Source: Porphyra umbilicalis
Lineage: Eukaryota; Rhodophyta; Bangiophyceae; Bangiales; Bangiaceae
DNA: 64,000 nucleotides
Direction of reading: 5' to 3'
Assembly (NCBI GenBank): GCA_002049455.2
Contig: KV918779.1
Coordinates: 124,001-188,000 of the forward strand
Part shown: piece after piece, positions 21,336 through 32,644 of the stretch
Layout: each line of letters begins with the position of its first letter
Numbering within the stretch: the first letter of the stretch is position 1
Program-made: the position numbers and the translations under genes
Notes under the pieces: generated by a model
The model's database searches: none
What the model was told of the DNA's origin: nothing
The model's input: the letters and a program-made list of their open reading frames with translations, nothing else

Positions 21336-21473
21336 ATCACGGTTTCACGGGGTTAAATGAGTGACAAGTGGCAGTTCATATTGTCCTCAGATTGCCCAAT
21401 TTATTATATTTTCGTTTCGACAGCCACCCACGGATGGAATATTGTACCTCTCGGAACTGGACGGCCGCATGCC

Positions 21474-23110
21474 ATCGTCGGCCCGGCAGGAAATCGCATG
21501 GAGCATGCATCGAGCATGCATCGGGCTGCATCGGCCATCGAAGGCGGCATTCGATGGGCATTTTTGGGTGCATCCGAGCCTCCATCGAAGTGCATCGACC
21601 GATGCAGAACAACCACTGACAAGAACCCAACACCACGTGCGTTTCTTTCCGACAGACTACACTTCGAGACTCGGCCGCCGTTTCATTGTGCACTGTGCGC
21701 GGGCTCTTCCGCGAATGATTGGTCCAGCTACTGTACGCTTTGGATAAGGGCTCCGACAGCTATGCTGCTTACTGTAGAAGGCACTGGAACTGGAATTCCC
21801 AGGGAATGTCATCAGCAGGGTGCGGTATCCACGACGAGCTTACCTGCTCGAGGTCTTCGATTTACGTTGTAAGGTAACGAGCGAGGCCGCAAGTGCGAAC
21901 CGTCGTGACTTAGATGACTGAGAATCGCTCGCGAAGAGATGGCCGCCAGCAAGGCGCGGTTTCACACTGTAGCGGGCAGTCTCCGCTTGCGCGTCTTTGG
22001 CCTTGCCGGGCGGGCATGCTAAGGGGCGGCCCGGCCCCTGGGGCGCCGTGTCCCCCACCACCCACACCGTCTCCACCCGAGCGGCCGCCGCCGCCCCCGT
22101 CGGTGGCGGCGAAGGACTCGGGCGGGAGGAGCTTCCCTTTCCCCCCCGGGCGTGTGCGGCGGCGGGGTGCCCCGCCACCTCCCCGCCGGTGCACGCCATG
22201 GCCGACAACCGTGTCATTGGCATGGGTGCGCGCCCTCAAGCCATTTTTCCCGTCCGACGTGCGGGTGGTCCGTGCAGCGGTGGCGCGGTCGAGGTGGGAC
22301 TCCCGCCGGGCGGCGGCATAGCACCGCAGCCGCCACACGCTCGACGTGGGGGGGAAGGGGGGTGCGGGTGTTAGTGTGCTTGTGCGCTACCATTTGTAGC
22401 ACCTGTCCGGTCCGGCGGGCGGCGGCGGTGGCGCGTCCGCCCCCTCGTCGGCAGCCGCGCCGGCCCTCGTCTTAGGCTGTCGCCGTCGGCGACGGGCTCG
22501 CAGGCCGTCTTCGCGGGGAGCTTATCGGGCGGGTAGGGGTCTCTCGACGGGCGGACCGTTTCCACGAACGTGGCGCCATGCGGCGTAGCGGCGACGGCAG
22601 CCCGACCACCGCCGCCGTATCGCCTGGCAACCTGCCGCAGGCGTAGCTGGGGCGAAGAAGCGCGCGGGGGTGGTCGCAGACCCCGGTGACAGAGCGGCCG
22701 GGGGAGCATTCCCGCCCCGTGGCGTGGCGCCGGCAACGGTATCGGGAGGGCGTGCCGGGGTCGGGAGGGCGTGCCGGGGTCGGGTGGTGCCGTGCTGTCG
22801 GGGAATGCCCTCTCTCTGTCTAATTGCAATCACGCTCGACCGATCTTAAGTACAAAATACAATCACCCTGGTCAAATAGTTTTAGCGTTCAACTCATGCA
22901 TAGAACACTCACGCTATTGGACAATCCTTTTTTGGCGACCGTTACGAGCAGCGAATTATGAGACTGGAGCTTTCGAGCCGGCTTCCTCGGCGTACAGTCA
23001 TCGAAGGTCCATCGAAGATCCATCGAAAGCATGCCTCGATGGGGTTCTCAAGGCCCATCGAAGCCCCATCGAGAGTCCTTCTCGATGGAGATTCCTGCCG
23101 GGCCGACGAT
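21474..23110. mobile_element. 1.6-kb terminal-inverted-repeat element of unknown superfamily
   Basis: ATCGTCGGCCCGGCAGGAA at 21474-21492 is matched by its exact reverse complement ending at 23110. Both subterminal regions carry repeated CCATCGAAG / TGCATCG words (left 21500-21605, right 22998-23090). I find no target duplication and no transposase; the interior is GC-rich without a recognisable frame. It is nested in Harbinger element 2. Confidence 0.65.
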
Positions 23111-23479
23111 CTCGACCCCAGAGCCCGGATCGTTGAAGTGTGTCACGTATCTCTCGTGCGGTGGCGTGTGGCCGAACTCGCTTGCGGGCCTGTCGGACAC
23201 GCGGCGCGATCGCACCGACACTGGTAAAACAACTGGATCGGAGCGCTCGTGCGGGCACACGAGGCGGGGCTGGGCCACAGTCCCGCGCCCGGTCGCCAAA
23301 TGGCCGCACCTGCGGCCACGTAGTGAACTGAGCAGAACCCTCCACCCTTGACAGCACCCCAGGGCACCCCGGACAACCGCCACATCCCCACAGCCACCCA
23401 CAGCCCACACAACACAGACGCCTGGGCGGCCAGAAATACCGCCCTCTCTACCACCCACCACCGCATCCCGCGCGCTCGC
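23111..23479. other. Spacer inside Harbinger element 2, no gene seen
   Basis: Unique sequence between the inverted-repeat element and the tandem array. Open frames are fused to repeat frames and show no motif. Confidence 0.4.
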
Positions 23480-26400
23480 GTACTGCCCCCCCACCACGCC
23501 ACCCGCGCACACCGGCACCCCCGCCGCCGCCCCCACGTCGCCGCCGCCCCCGCCGACCGTTGCCGCCACCCACGCCACCGCCACCGACCGCTGCAGCCAC
23601 CCACGCTACCGTCCCCGTCGTCGCCGTCCGCCCCCCCGCCCCCGCCGATCGCCGCCGCCCCCGCCGACCGTTGCCGCCACCCACGCCACCGCCACCGACC
23701 GCCGCAGGCACCCACGCTACCGTCCCCGTCGTCGCCGTCCGCCCCCCCGCCCCCGCCGATCGCCGCCGCCCCCGCCGACCGCTGCCGCCACCCACGCCAC
23801 CGCCACCGACCGCTGCAGCCACCCACGCTACCGTCCCCGTCGTCGCCGTCCGCCCCCCCGCCCCCGCCGATCGCCGCCGCCCCCCGCACCGGCCGCTGTC
23901 GACGCCGCCCCCGCCGACCGTTGCCGCAACCCGCGCCCACGCCACCGACCACGACCGCCGCTCGCCCCCCCCGCCCCCGCCCATCGCCGCCGCCCCCGCC
24001 TCCGCCAACCGTTGCCGCCACCACCGCCGCCACCGCCGACCGTCGTCGCGGCCCGCCTTCCCCCCCCCCGCCCATCGCCGCCGCCCCCGCCCCCGCCAAC
24101 CGTTGCCGCCACCACCGCCGCCACCGCCGTCCGTCGTTGACGCTCGCCCCCCCCGCCCCCGCCCATCGCCGCCACCCCCGCCCCCGCCAACCGTTGCCGC
24201 CACGACCGCCGCCACCGCCGACCGTCGTTGACGCTCGCCCCCCCCGCCCCCGCCCATCGCCGCCACCCCCGCCAACCGTTACCGCCGCCCGCGCGGGCAC
24301 CGCCGACCGTCGCCGCGGCCCGCCTTCCCCCCCCCGCCCATCGCCGCCGCCGCCGCCCCCGCCAACCGTTGCCGCCACAAACGCCGCCACCGCCGACCGT
24401 CGTCGCGGCCCGCCTTCCCCCCCCCCGCCCATCGCCGCCGCCCCCGCCCCCGCCAACCGTTGCCGCCACAAGCGCCGCCACCGCCGACCGTCGTTGACGC
24501 TCGCCCCCCCCGCCCCCGCCCATCGCCGCCGCCCCCGCCCCCGCCAACCGTTGCCGCCACGACCGCCGCCACCGCCGACCGTCGTTGACGCTCGCCCCCC
24601 CCGCCCCCGCCCATCGCCGCCACCCCCGCCAACCGTTGCCGCCGCCCGCGCGGCCACCGCCGACCGTCGCCGCGGCCCGCCTTCCCCCCCCCCGCCCATC
24701 GCCGCCGCCGCCGCCCCCGCCAACCGTTGCCGCCACAAGCGCCGCCACCGCCGACCGTCGTCGCGGACCGCCTTCCCCCTCCCCGCCCATCGCCGCCGCC
24801 CCCGTCGCCCAAGCCGACCGTTGCCGCCGCCCGCGCCGCCACCGCCGACCGTCGTCGCTTGTCGCCCCCCCCGCCCCTGCCAATCGCCGCCGCCCCCGCT
24901 GACCGTTGCCGCCACAAGCGCCGCCACCGCCAACCGTCGTCGCGGCCCGCTTTCCCCCCCCCCGCCCATCGCCGCCGCCGCCGCCCCCGCCAACCGTTGC
25001 CGCCACAAGCGCCGCCACCGCCGACCGTCGTCGCGGCCCGCCTTCCCCCCCCCCGCCCATCGCCGCCGCCCCCGCCCCCGCCAACCGGTGCCGCCACAAG
25101 CGCCGCCACCGCCGACCGTCGTTGACGCTCGCCCCCCCCGCCCCCGCCCATCGCCGCCGCCCCCGCCCCCGCCAACCGGTGCCGCCACGACCGCCGCCAC
25201 CGCCGACCGTCGTTGACGCTCGGCCCCCCCCGCCCCCGCCCATCGCCGCCACCCCCTCCAACCGTTGCCGCCGCCCGCGCGGGCACCGCCGACCGTCGCC
25301 GCGGCCCGCCTTCCCCCCCCCCGCCCATCGCCGCCGCCGCCGCCCCCGCCAACCGTTGCCGCCACAAGCACCGCCACCGCCGACCGTCGACGCGGCCCGC
25401 CTTCCCCCCCCCCGCCCATCGCCGCCGCCGCCGCCCCCGCCAACCGTTGCCGCCACAAGCGCCGCCACCGCCGACCGTCGTCGAGGACCGCCTTCCCGCC
25501 CCCCGCCCATCGCCGCCGCCCCCGTCGCCCAATCCGACCGTTGCCGCCGCCCGCGCCGCCACCGCCGACCGTCGTCGCTGGTCGCCCCCCCCGCCCCTGC
25601 CCATCGCCGCCGCCCCCGCCAACCGTTGCCGCCGCCCGCGCGGGCACCGCCGACCGTCGCCGCGGCCCGCCTTCCCCCCCCCCGCCCATCGCCGCCGCCG
25701 CCGCCCCCGCCAACCGTTGCCGCCACCACCGCCGCCACCGCCGACCGTCGTCGCGGCCCGCCTTCCCCCCCCCCGCCCATCGCCGCCGCCCCCGCCCCCG
25801 CCAACCGTTGCCGCCACGACCGCCGCCACCGCCGACCGTCGTTGACGCTCGCCCCCCTCGCCCCCGCCCATCGCCGCCACCCCCGCCCCCGCCAACCGTT
25901 GCCGCCACGACCGCCGCCACCGCCGACCGTCGTTGACGCTCGCCCCCCCCGCCCCCGCCCATCGCCGCCACCCCCGCCAACCGTTGCCGCCGCCCGCGCG
26001 GGCACCGCCGACCGTCGCCGCGGCCCGCCTTCCCCCCCCCGCCCATCGCCGCCGCCCCCGCCCCCGCCAACCGTTGCCGCCACCACCGCCGCCACCGCCG
26101 ACCGTCGTTGACGCTCGCCCCCCCACCCCCCGCCCATCGCCGCCGCCCCCACCCCCGCCAACCGTTGCCGCCACGACCGCCGCCACCGCCGACCGTCGTT
26201 GACGCTCGCCCCCCTCGCCCCCGCCCATCGCCGCCACCCCCGCCCCCGCCAACCGTTGCCGCCACGACCGCCGCCACCGCCGACCGTCGTTGACGCTCGC
26301 CCCCCCCGCCCCCGCCCATCGCCGCCACCCCCGCCAACCGTTGCCGCCGCCCGCGCGGGCACCGCCGACCGTCGCCGCGGCCCGCCTTCCCCCCCCCCGC

Positions 26401-27400
26401 CCAACGCCGCCGCCCCCGCCCCCGCCAACCGTTGCCGCCACCACCGCCGCCACCGCCGACCGTCGTTGACGCTCGCCCCCCCCGCCCCCGCCCATCGCCG
26501 CCGCCCCCGCCCCCGCCAACCGTTGCCGCCACGACAGCCGCCACCGCCGACCGTAGTTGACGCTTGCCTTCCCCGCCCCCGCCCATCGCCGCCACCCCCG
26601 CCAACCGTTGCCGCCGCCCGCGCGGGCACCGCCGACCGTCGCCGCGGCCCGCCTTCCCCCCCCCGCCCATCGCCGCCGCCCCCGCCCCCGCCAACCGTTG
26701 CCGCCACAAGCGCCGCCACCGCCGACTGTCGGCGCGGCCCGCCTTCCCCCCCCCGCCCATCGCCGCCGCCCCCGTCGCCCAAGCCGACCGTTGCCGCCGC
26801 CCGCGCGGCCACCGCCGACCATCGTCGCCGCTCGCCCCCTCTGCCCCCGCCCATCGCCGCCGCCCCCGCTGACCGTTGCCGCCGCCCGCGCGGCCACCAC
26901 CATACGTCGTTGCCGGTCGCCCGCCCCGCCCCCGCCCATCGCCGCCGCCCAAGCCGACCGTTGCCGCCGCCCGCGCCGCCACCACCGTCCGTCGTTGCCG
27001 GTCGCCCGCCCCGCCCCCGCCCATCGCCGCCGCCCAAGCTGACCGTTGCCGCCGCCCGCGCGGCCACCGCCGACCGTCGTCGTGGCTCACCCCCGCCGCC
27101 CACGCCCAGCGCCATCGCCCAAGCCGACCGTTGCCGCCGCTCGCGCCGCCACCACCGACCTTCGTTGCCGCTTGCCTCTCCCGCCCCCACCAATTGCCGC
27201 CGCCCAAGCCGACCGTTGCCGCCGCCCGCGCCGCCACCACCGATCGTCGTTGCTGCTCGCTTCTCCCGCCCCGGCCGATTGCCGCTGCCCAAGCCGACCG
27301 TGGCCGTAGCCCGCGCCGCCACCACCGTCCGTCGTTGCCGGTCGCCCCCCCCGCCCCCGCCCATCGCTGCTGTTCTCTCCAACCGTTGCCACCTGCGCCT
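23480..27400. repeat. C-rich tandem array (84-91 bp units), most with CCGTTG
   Basis: The unit reads roughly GCCAACCGTTGCCGCC, then ACCGCCGCCACCGCCGACCG, TCGTTGACGCTCG, a C-rich tract and CCCATCGCCGCC. Period is 91 bp with 84-bp variants; the outer units are more diverged. The word ACCGTTGCC occurs in nearly every unit, roughly forty times by eye. The plus strand is strongly C-rich and the minus strand G-rich. Frames of over 1,000 codons on both strands are stop-free repeats, not genes. The array lies just upstream of the transposase. Confidence 0.85.
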
Positions 27401-27779
27401 CCATCCCCGTCGTCGCCGTGCACCTCCCCGGCGCCACCGACCGCCGCCGCCGCCACCACCCGCCGGAATCACCGTCCCCGCGGCCGACGGCGGCCCTCGC
27501 CGCCCGCCGTCGCGTCACCGACCCCCGTCCTCGCCATCGCCGTGTGGCCCGCGACGACGCCGGTCGCTACCGACTTGTGCGTTTCCCATTCAATCGTTTT
27601 CGACAATGCGTTGCACTTGTGTGTGCGGTGTACCAAGTGTTGTGCGGGGGAGTACGCCAGCGAGTGTGGTTTCGACGTGGGATGCAGTATCTGACATGAA
27701 GTGCCGTGTCACCGCGATTCTGTGCTTCCTGTGGCATCGTTGGTCGGTGCGTTCCTCTGCAATCCTTATTTCTTTGTTG
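27401..27779 (+). promoter_or_regulatory. Likely promoter/5' leader of the Harbinger transposase
   Basis: Composition changes from the array to ordinary sequence. The stretch lies directly before the transposase ATG; no TATA box can be assigned. The upstream array, with its Myb-type words, could act as an enhancer. Confidence 0.35.
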
Positions 27780-29651
27780 ATGCAGACCATGAACGTCCAC
27801 GACGAGGAGCACGGCGACGACATGGGGGGTGCTGTGGACCAGCACGACCTCTCCTCGGGCCTCGCGATGGCTGTGAGCCACCATCTTCGGCTGCTGCAGT
27901 TGGCGCGGCGGGTCCGCGGTTGTCAGCGCCTGCGGCGACGGCACCGCGGGTCGGTTCGTGGGCGCGCGCCCAACAAGAAGCGCGACTTCAACCTCGGGCT
28001 GCGCAACATTTTGCGCGACTACTGGGGTGTGGACGGGGAGCCGCCCGTCTTCGACGAGGCGGACTTTGAGAGCCGGTTTCGAATGCCACGCGCTGTCTTC
28101 ATGCGCGTCTACAATGACATAAAGGACGAGCCGTTTTTCCGCCAACACGTCAACGCCACCGGGCGACCCCAGGCGCATCCGCTTCAGAAGGTCGTCGCCG
28201 CGCTGCGCGTTCTTGGCAACGGCGAGGCCGCGGACCGCCCCGATGAGTACGTCCGGTTGTCGAAGTCGACCACCAATGCCGCCGTCAAGAGCTTCATCGA
28301 GTTCATCGTCAACAAGTACGAGTCGACCTACCTGCGCGCGCCGACGAACGAGGACATCACGCGCATCCTGGCGTTCAACAAGGACCGGGGCTTGCCCGGC
28401 TGTATCGGCAGCTTGGACTGCAGCCACTGGGAGTGGCACGGCTGCCCGAAGTCGGCGGCGGGACAGCAAAAGGGCAGGTCGGGCAAGCGGTCCATTGTCC
28501 TGGAGACGGTGTGCGACCACGACCTCTGGGTTTGGCACGTCTTTGCCGGCTCGCCAGGAAGCAACAACGACATCAACGTCCTCAAGCAGAGCCCTTTGTT
28601 TTCTCGTGTCGTGCGCGGCGAGTGGCCGCCACGTGACTTTTCTTTTGAAGTGAACGGGCGGAGGTACACGTATCTTTACTATTTAGTCGACGGTATCTAT
28701 CCCTCTTACCCCTTTCTAGTTCGCCCCCACCAGAACCCTGGCACCCCGGAGGAGCTTGAGTTCAACGCCGTACAAGAAGGCGCTCGCAAGGAGGTCGAGC
28801 GCCTGTACGGCACCATGTACCAGCAATTCAAGGTGGCTCTCCACACCGCGCGCCACCACAGCGTGGCGCACCTCATCCTCACGGCCAAGGCCGTGTGCAT
28901 CTTGCACAACATGGTCGTGGAGGCGCGGCGGCCATCATTCGTCCATAACATTCGGCGGCATGGCACAGATGTCGACATTGGTGGTCACGGTGGCGGCGTT
29001 GCGGGCGACGGTGAGGGCGCGGGCGCCGGTGCCGCCAATGGCGGCGACGGCAGTGACGTCGGCGGCGGTGAAGATGGTGGGGATAGTGGCGCCGGCGGCG
29101 GTGGCGGCGGCGGGGATGGTGGCGCAGGCGGCGGTGACGGCGGCGGCGGCGGCGGCGGTGGCGGCGGTGGCGGAGGTGGCGGCGGTGGCGGCAGTGGCGG
29201 CGGTGGCGGGCACGGCGGGGGTGGCCCCGCAGCCGTGGGCGGTGGTGACGCTGGCGGCGCTGGCGGCGGGGATGGTGGCGACGGCGGTGAGGATGCTGGG
29301 GAGGGTGGCGCCGGCGGCGCTGGCGGCAGCGATGGTGGTGGTGCCGGCGGCGGCGGTGGGGATGGTGGCGACGGCCACGGGGGCGCTCGGGGTGGTGGCG
29401 CCGGCGACATTGGTGGCCGAGGTCGTCCGTCTGGGTCATCACGCGGACGTGTTGGTCGGGCCGCTGACGGTGTCCCAGCTGACCCTGCGCTCCAAGTTAA
29501 CCAGGGCATGCTTCCTCCCCCCGGTTCCTTCTCCGACCTCCTTACTTGGGTGCAGGCGACGGACCCGGCCGTCGGTATGAACTTGAGAAAGGATCTCACT
29601 GCACTTGCGTGGGCTCGCCGACAGGCACGGCGGTCACGCGCTGGCGAGTAA
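27780..29651 (+). CDS. PIF/Harbinger DDE transposase
   Basis: It cuts and inserts the element. The DDE nuclease (DDE_Tnp_4 type) shows GSLDCSHWEW with the first Asp, SPGSNNDINVL with the second, and EVERLYGTMYQQFKV with the Glu, followed by AVCILHNMVVEAR. Upstream are the helix-turn-helix-like features usual in the family: FESRFRMPRAVFMRVYNDI, ALRVLGNGEAADRPDEYVRL and STTNAAVKSF. The C-terminus carries a ~170-residue Gly/Asp linker and a short helix (SFSDLLTW...LRKDLTALAW). Start: ATG 27780 or 27789; the frame is open further upstream only through the repeat array. About 623 aa with no internal stop, so it looks functional. It is convergent with the SANT/Myb gene, 569 bp away. Confidence 0.93.
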   Translation: MQTMNVHDEEHGDDMGGAVDQHDLSSGLAMAVSHHLRLLQLARRVRGCQRLRRRHRGSVRGRAPNKKRDFNLGLRNILRDYWGVDGEPPVFDEADFESRFRMPRAVFMRVYNDIKDEPFFRQHVNATGRPQAHPLQKVVAALRVLGNGEAADRPDEYVRLSKSTTNAAVKSFIEFIVNKYESTYLRAPTNEDITRILAFNKDRGLPGCIGSLDCSHWEWHGCPKSAAGQQKGRSGKRSIVLETVCDHDLWVWHVFAGSPGSNNDINVLKQSPLFSRVVRGEWPPRDFSFEVNGRRYTYLYYLVDGIYPSYPFLVRPHQNPGTPEELEFNAVQEGARKEVERLYGTMYQQFKVALHTARHHSVAHLILTAKAVCILHNMVVEARRPSFVHNIRRHGTDVDIGGHGGGVAGDGEGAGAGAANGGDGSDVGGGEDGGDSGAGGGGGGGDGGAGGGDGGGGGGGGGGGGGGGGGGSGGGGGHGGGGPAAVGGGDAGGAGGGDGGDGGEDAGEGGAGGAGGSDGGGAGGGGGDGGDGHGGARGGGAGDIGGRGRPSGSSRGRVGRAADGVPADPALQVNQGMLPPPGSFSDLLTWVQATDPAVGMNLRKDLTALAWARRQARRSRAGE

Positions 29652-30220
29652 TGAGGGCTCGTATGTGCCTGTGGGTGTGTGTGCATGTGTGTGTGTGTTT
29701 ATTTGTCAATGACTTGTTCTTTCGTCAAAGCCGCATGGCATGTTCTGTGTACCAATCGAAGTCCCCATGTCGGAGTCACGACTAGCGGCTCATGCGAATG
29801 CTGGCGGCCTGCGCCCTCGCATCGCGTATGACAGGCAAGGTGTTTTGCACCTGCAATGCGCAACTGATGCGCTTTCCATCTCATAGGGCGTTGCCAAGAC
29901 AGACTTTACCCGTGCTTGACTCACGTGCGGAACGCGCCCGGCCATGATGAACAGCAGGGGGTCGCAACTGATGGCGCATACTGCAAGAAAACACACAACA
30001 AAGCTAACAAAAGGAGCACCGCTTGCGACGCGCTAGCTCCAACACAGGCATGCGACTGCACCAGACCACACCAAACAAGGACAATGTGGGTGACCTGCAA
30101 TGTCTCCCATCCGTCACACATGCACGTCCGCCGCACTAGAGTCACTGGCACACAGCAACGTCCTGCGGCATGCGTCTCACAATCACTCCAGCGGTCAAAC
30201 CCTCCGCACCCCAAAGGTCC
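29652..30220. other. Shared 3' region between convergent transposase and partner gene
   Basis: About 570 bp of AT-richer sequence with a GT microsatellite near 29670-29700. It probably serves as the 3' end for both transcripts. No gene seen. Confidence 0.5.
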
Positions 30221-32644
30221 TCACTGGTCCTCTTCATCATCAGTGACCTCCTTGTTCACAGCACCGCCGGTTCGCGCAGACACAGCGCCCGTCGTCCGGA
30301 CCGTACGTCCCGCGCCGTGACTGCGCATGTCGCCACGCGCGGTAGGCGCCGTGACGCTGCTCCCGCCTCCCACGTCCGGCCCAGTGAGGTCAATGGCTGC
30401 CTGGTTCTTGTCGATGCGCGCCTGCCCCACCTTGGACTTGGCCGCCATCGCGTGGCGGCCGCGCGCCAGGCGCACGCGCTCTGCAGAGCCTCTCTTGTCC
30501 AGCCCCGACGCCTCGGCCACATTGGTGGTCGCGTCGCTGTCGTCGCTTGATGCGACGACCGGCTCCTTGCCGCCCCCCGCGGCCATCGCGGCCGACGCGG
30601 CCGCAGCTGCGCTCGCGCCCGCTGCAGTGGCCGACTTGGTCGATGGCGACGCGCCCCGCACCGCGACCGCACCGCTGGCCACGGCCGCCGGCGCTGTGGC
30701 ATTGATGGCCGCCATGCCGATGTTGAACATGTCCTTCCGCATGGCCTCAAAGAACGTCTTGGCCTCGTCCGTGCCCTTGTTCTCGGCCAAGTTGAAGAAC
30801 GCGGCCGCCGCGCGTTTGGACTCGAGCTGCGTCCGCTTGGCAGCCTCCGAAACCATCGCCTCCATCGTCTTTCTCGAGCGCACGAGCTCCACACCGAGGA
30901 CGCCCGCGCTCTCTTGCATGTCCTCTTTGTTGATGCGCATGCGCTTGGCCGCCTTGACGCCCATGTCCGGTCGCGGCTGGAGAGCGGGACGCTTCCCGCG
31001 TGAGGGCTTGTCGCCGCCGCCGTTGCCATCATCGCCGCCGTCAACGTCCAGCTGACCACCAATGCCGTGAAAGCGGTCGGCGACGGCGTTGGCGTCGGCC
31101 GCCGCCCCGCTGAACTTGTCCATCTCTCTCAGCACGCGCCACATCGGGATGCACGCGCACGTCACCACGTGACTGGTCCGCTCCGCCCGCGCCTTTCCCT
31201 GCCGCTCGCGCTCGTCGTCCGAGCACGCGTCCTGCCGTACGGCTTGGTACGCCGACACGCCAGAGAAGAGGCCCGCGGCGGCGCGCACGAGGTCCTCCTC
31301 GGTCAGCCCCCCCGTCAGCTGCTTCTTGTCGGACACCACCTTGAAGAAATGTGCGAAGCGCTGCACGTCGGGCGCGATCTTGCGCTCAAACTGCGTCTGC
31401 ATGGAGCCCGCCGTGCGCTCGCTCCATCGGCCCTTCAGGTCACTGGGCTTCAGGCTCTTGGGGATGCGCTGCACAAAGTCCTCCTTAATGGTGTCCTAGA
31501 GACCGTCCTTCGACCAGTCCGCGCCCATGTCCGACCGCTGCGCCACCAACTTGAACGCCTCACAGAGAGCCACCTGCTCGTCGACCGTCCACACCTTTCC
31601 CTTGCCGTTGCCTGGGCCCTTCTTCTTGGCGCCTGCGCCACCCCCGCGGCGAGGACCGCCGCTCGCGCGGCGTCCTTGGTGCTGCGGCGTCGGCGCACCG
31701 CCGGTGCTGGATGATGCGACGCTCCCGCCCGAAGACTGGTTCCACTCGCTCTCGTCACCGCCGCCAGCCCCACCAAGGTTCGACATTGTTGGTCGCGGCA
31801 TCGCTCCCCGTCGGGTGCCGGCTGCTCGCTTCTCACGAGCACGGGTACGTCCCGACTTGTCCGACTCTGTGTCGCTTGGTGGACCGCGGCCGACCGGTGC
31901 GCTCTTGCCGGGCGCCCCGCCAGCACCGGCGCCAGCCTCTGACCCACTTGCGCTTCCGCGGGCAACCGGCGTGGCGGCCACCAATGTCGGCGCCACGGGG
32001 CCCGCTCCACCGGCGGAGCGCTCGTCCGAGGTAGCACGAAGGGCGCCAGAAGCAGCGGCTCCTCGAGGCTTGTACGGCACACAGCGGTCAGACAAGATGG
32101 GAGGGTTGGGCGGAGGAGTCTTGCCAGAAGCGAGCGCGTCTTTCACACGACACGCGTGCAAGCGCCGGAAGAACTCCTCGACACCGAGGTTGCTGGCGCG
32201 CCGCAGGCCCGCCAGGTGCGGGCGCCGATCAGTCCGTGCCTTCTTCGAAGGGGTTGGAGCCGCCTCGTCGACCCCAATAACGTCGCCGCCACCCAGAGCG
32301 GCGCCAGAGTTGGCCGGCGCTACCGCGACCACACCGGTGGTCGCTGCCGACGCAGGCAGCGACGCGCAACCGCTGGCAGCCGTGGTCGTCCCGCCCGTCC
32401 GGGACGTCGCCGCTGCAGTGTCGGCGCCTGCTGTCGCGGACGGCAGCCGCAGTGCCGCTCGCACCTCGGGAGGCGCCGCCCCGCCCGTGCCACGGGCCGT
32501 AGCGGGCTCGAGCCCAGGGGGGGGAGAAGACTCGTCCAACGGGTTGCGCACCCGCTGGTAGCGAAAGCCAGGAGGTAGAGGGGGGAGTGGGGGAAACGGC
32601 GGGGCGTCGCCATCGGCCGACTTTGAAGGGGGGGAGTCGGGCAT
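30221..32644 (-). pseudogene. SANT/Myb-like partner protein of Harbinger element 2, one in-frame stop
   Basis: ATG 32644 (MPDSPPSKSADGDAPP) opens about 340 residues of low-complexity N-terminus. A SANT/Myb-like domain follows (GKVWTVDEQVALCEAFKLVA, WSKDG, then IKEDFVQRIPKSLKPSDLKG and RWSERT). The central block (DLVRAAAGLF, CIPMWRVLREMDKF) matches the partner of element 1. The C-terminal half has long charged helices and a SUMO-interacting motif candidate (AIDLTGP). A TAG at 31496-31498 lies inside the SANT domain; the same frame continues cleanly for 425 codons on the other side. It is therefore either a recent single-base loss, a recoded stop, or a sequence error. Without it the protein would be about 807 aa. 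Confidence 0.8.

Noticed and set aside
23143-27472. Open frames of 880 to 1,440 codons on the minus strand and up to 620 on the plus strand
   Set aside because: They follow the 84-91 bp repeat unit, occur in every frame, and encode only Gly/Arg/Ala or Pro/Arg strings. Stop-free repeats explain them.
26199-27779. Transposase start inside the array, giving a 1,150-residue protein
   Set aside because: The extra 527 residues are repeat translation; the ATG at 27780/27789 fits the usual transposase length.
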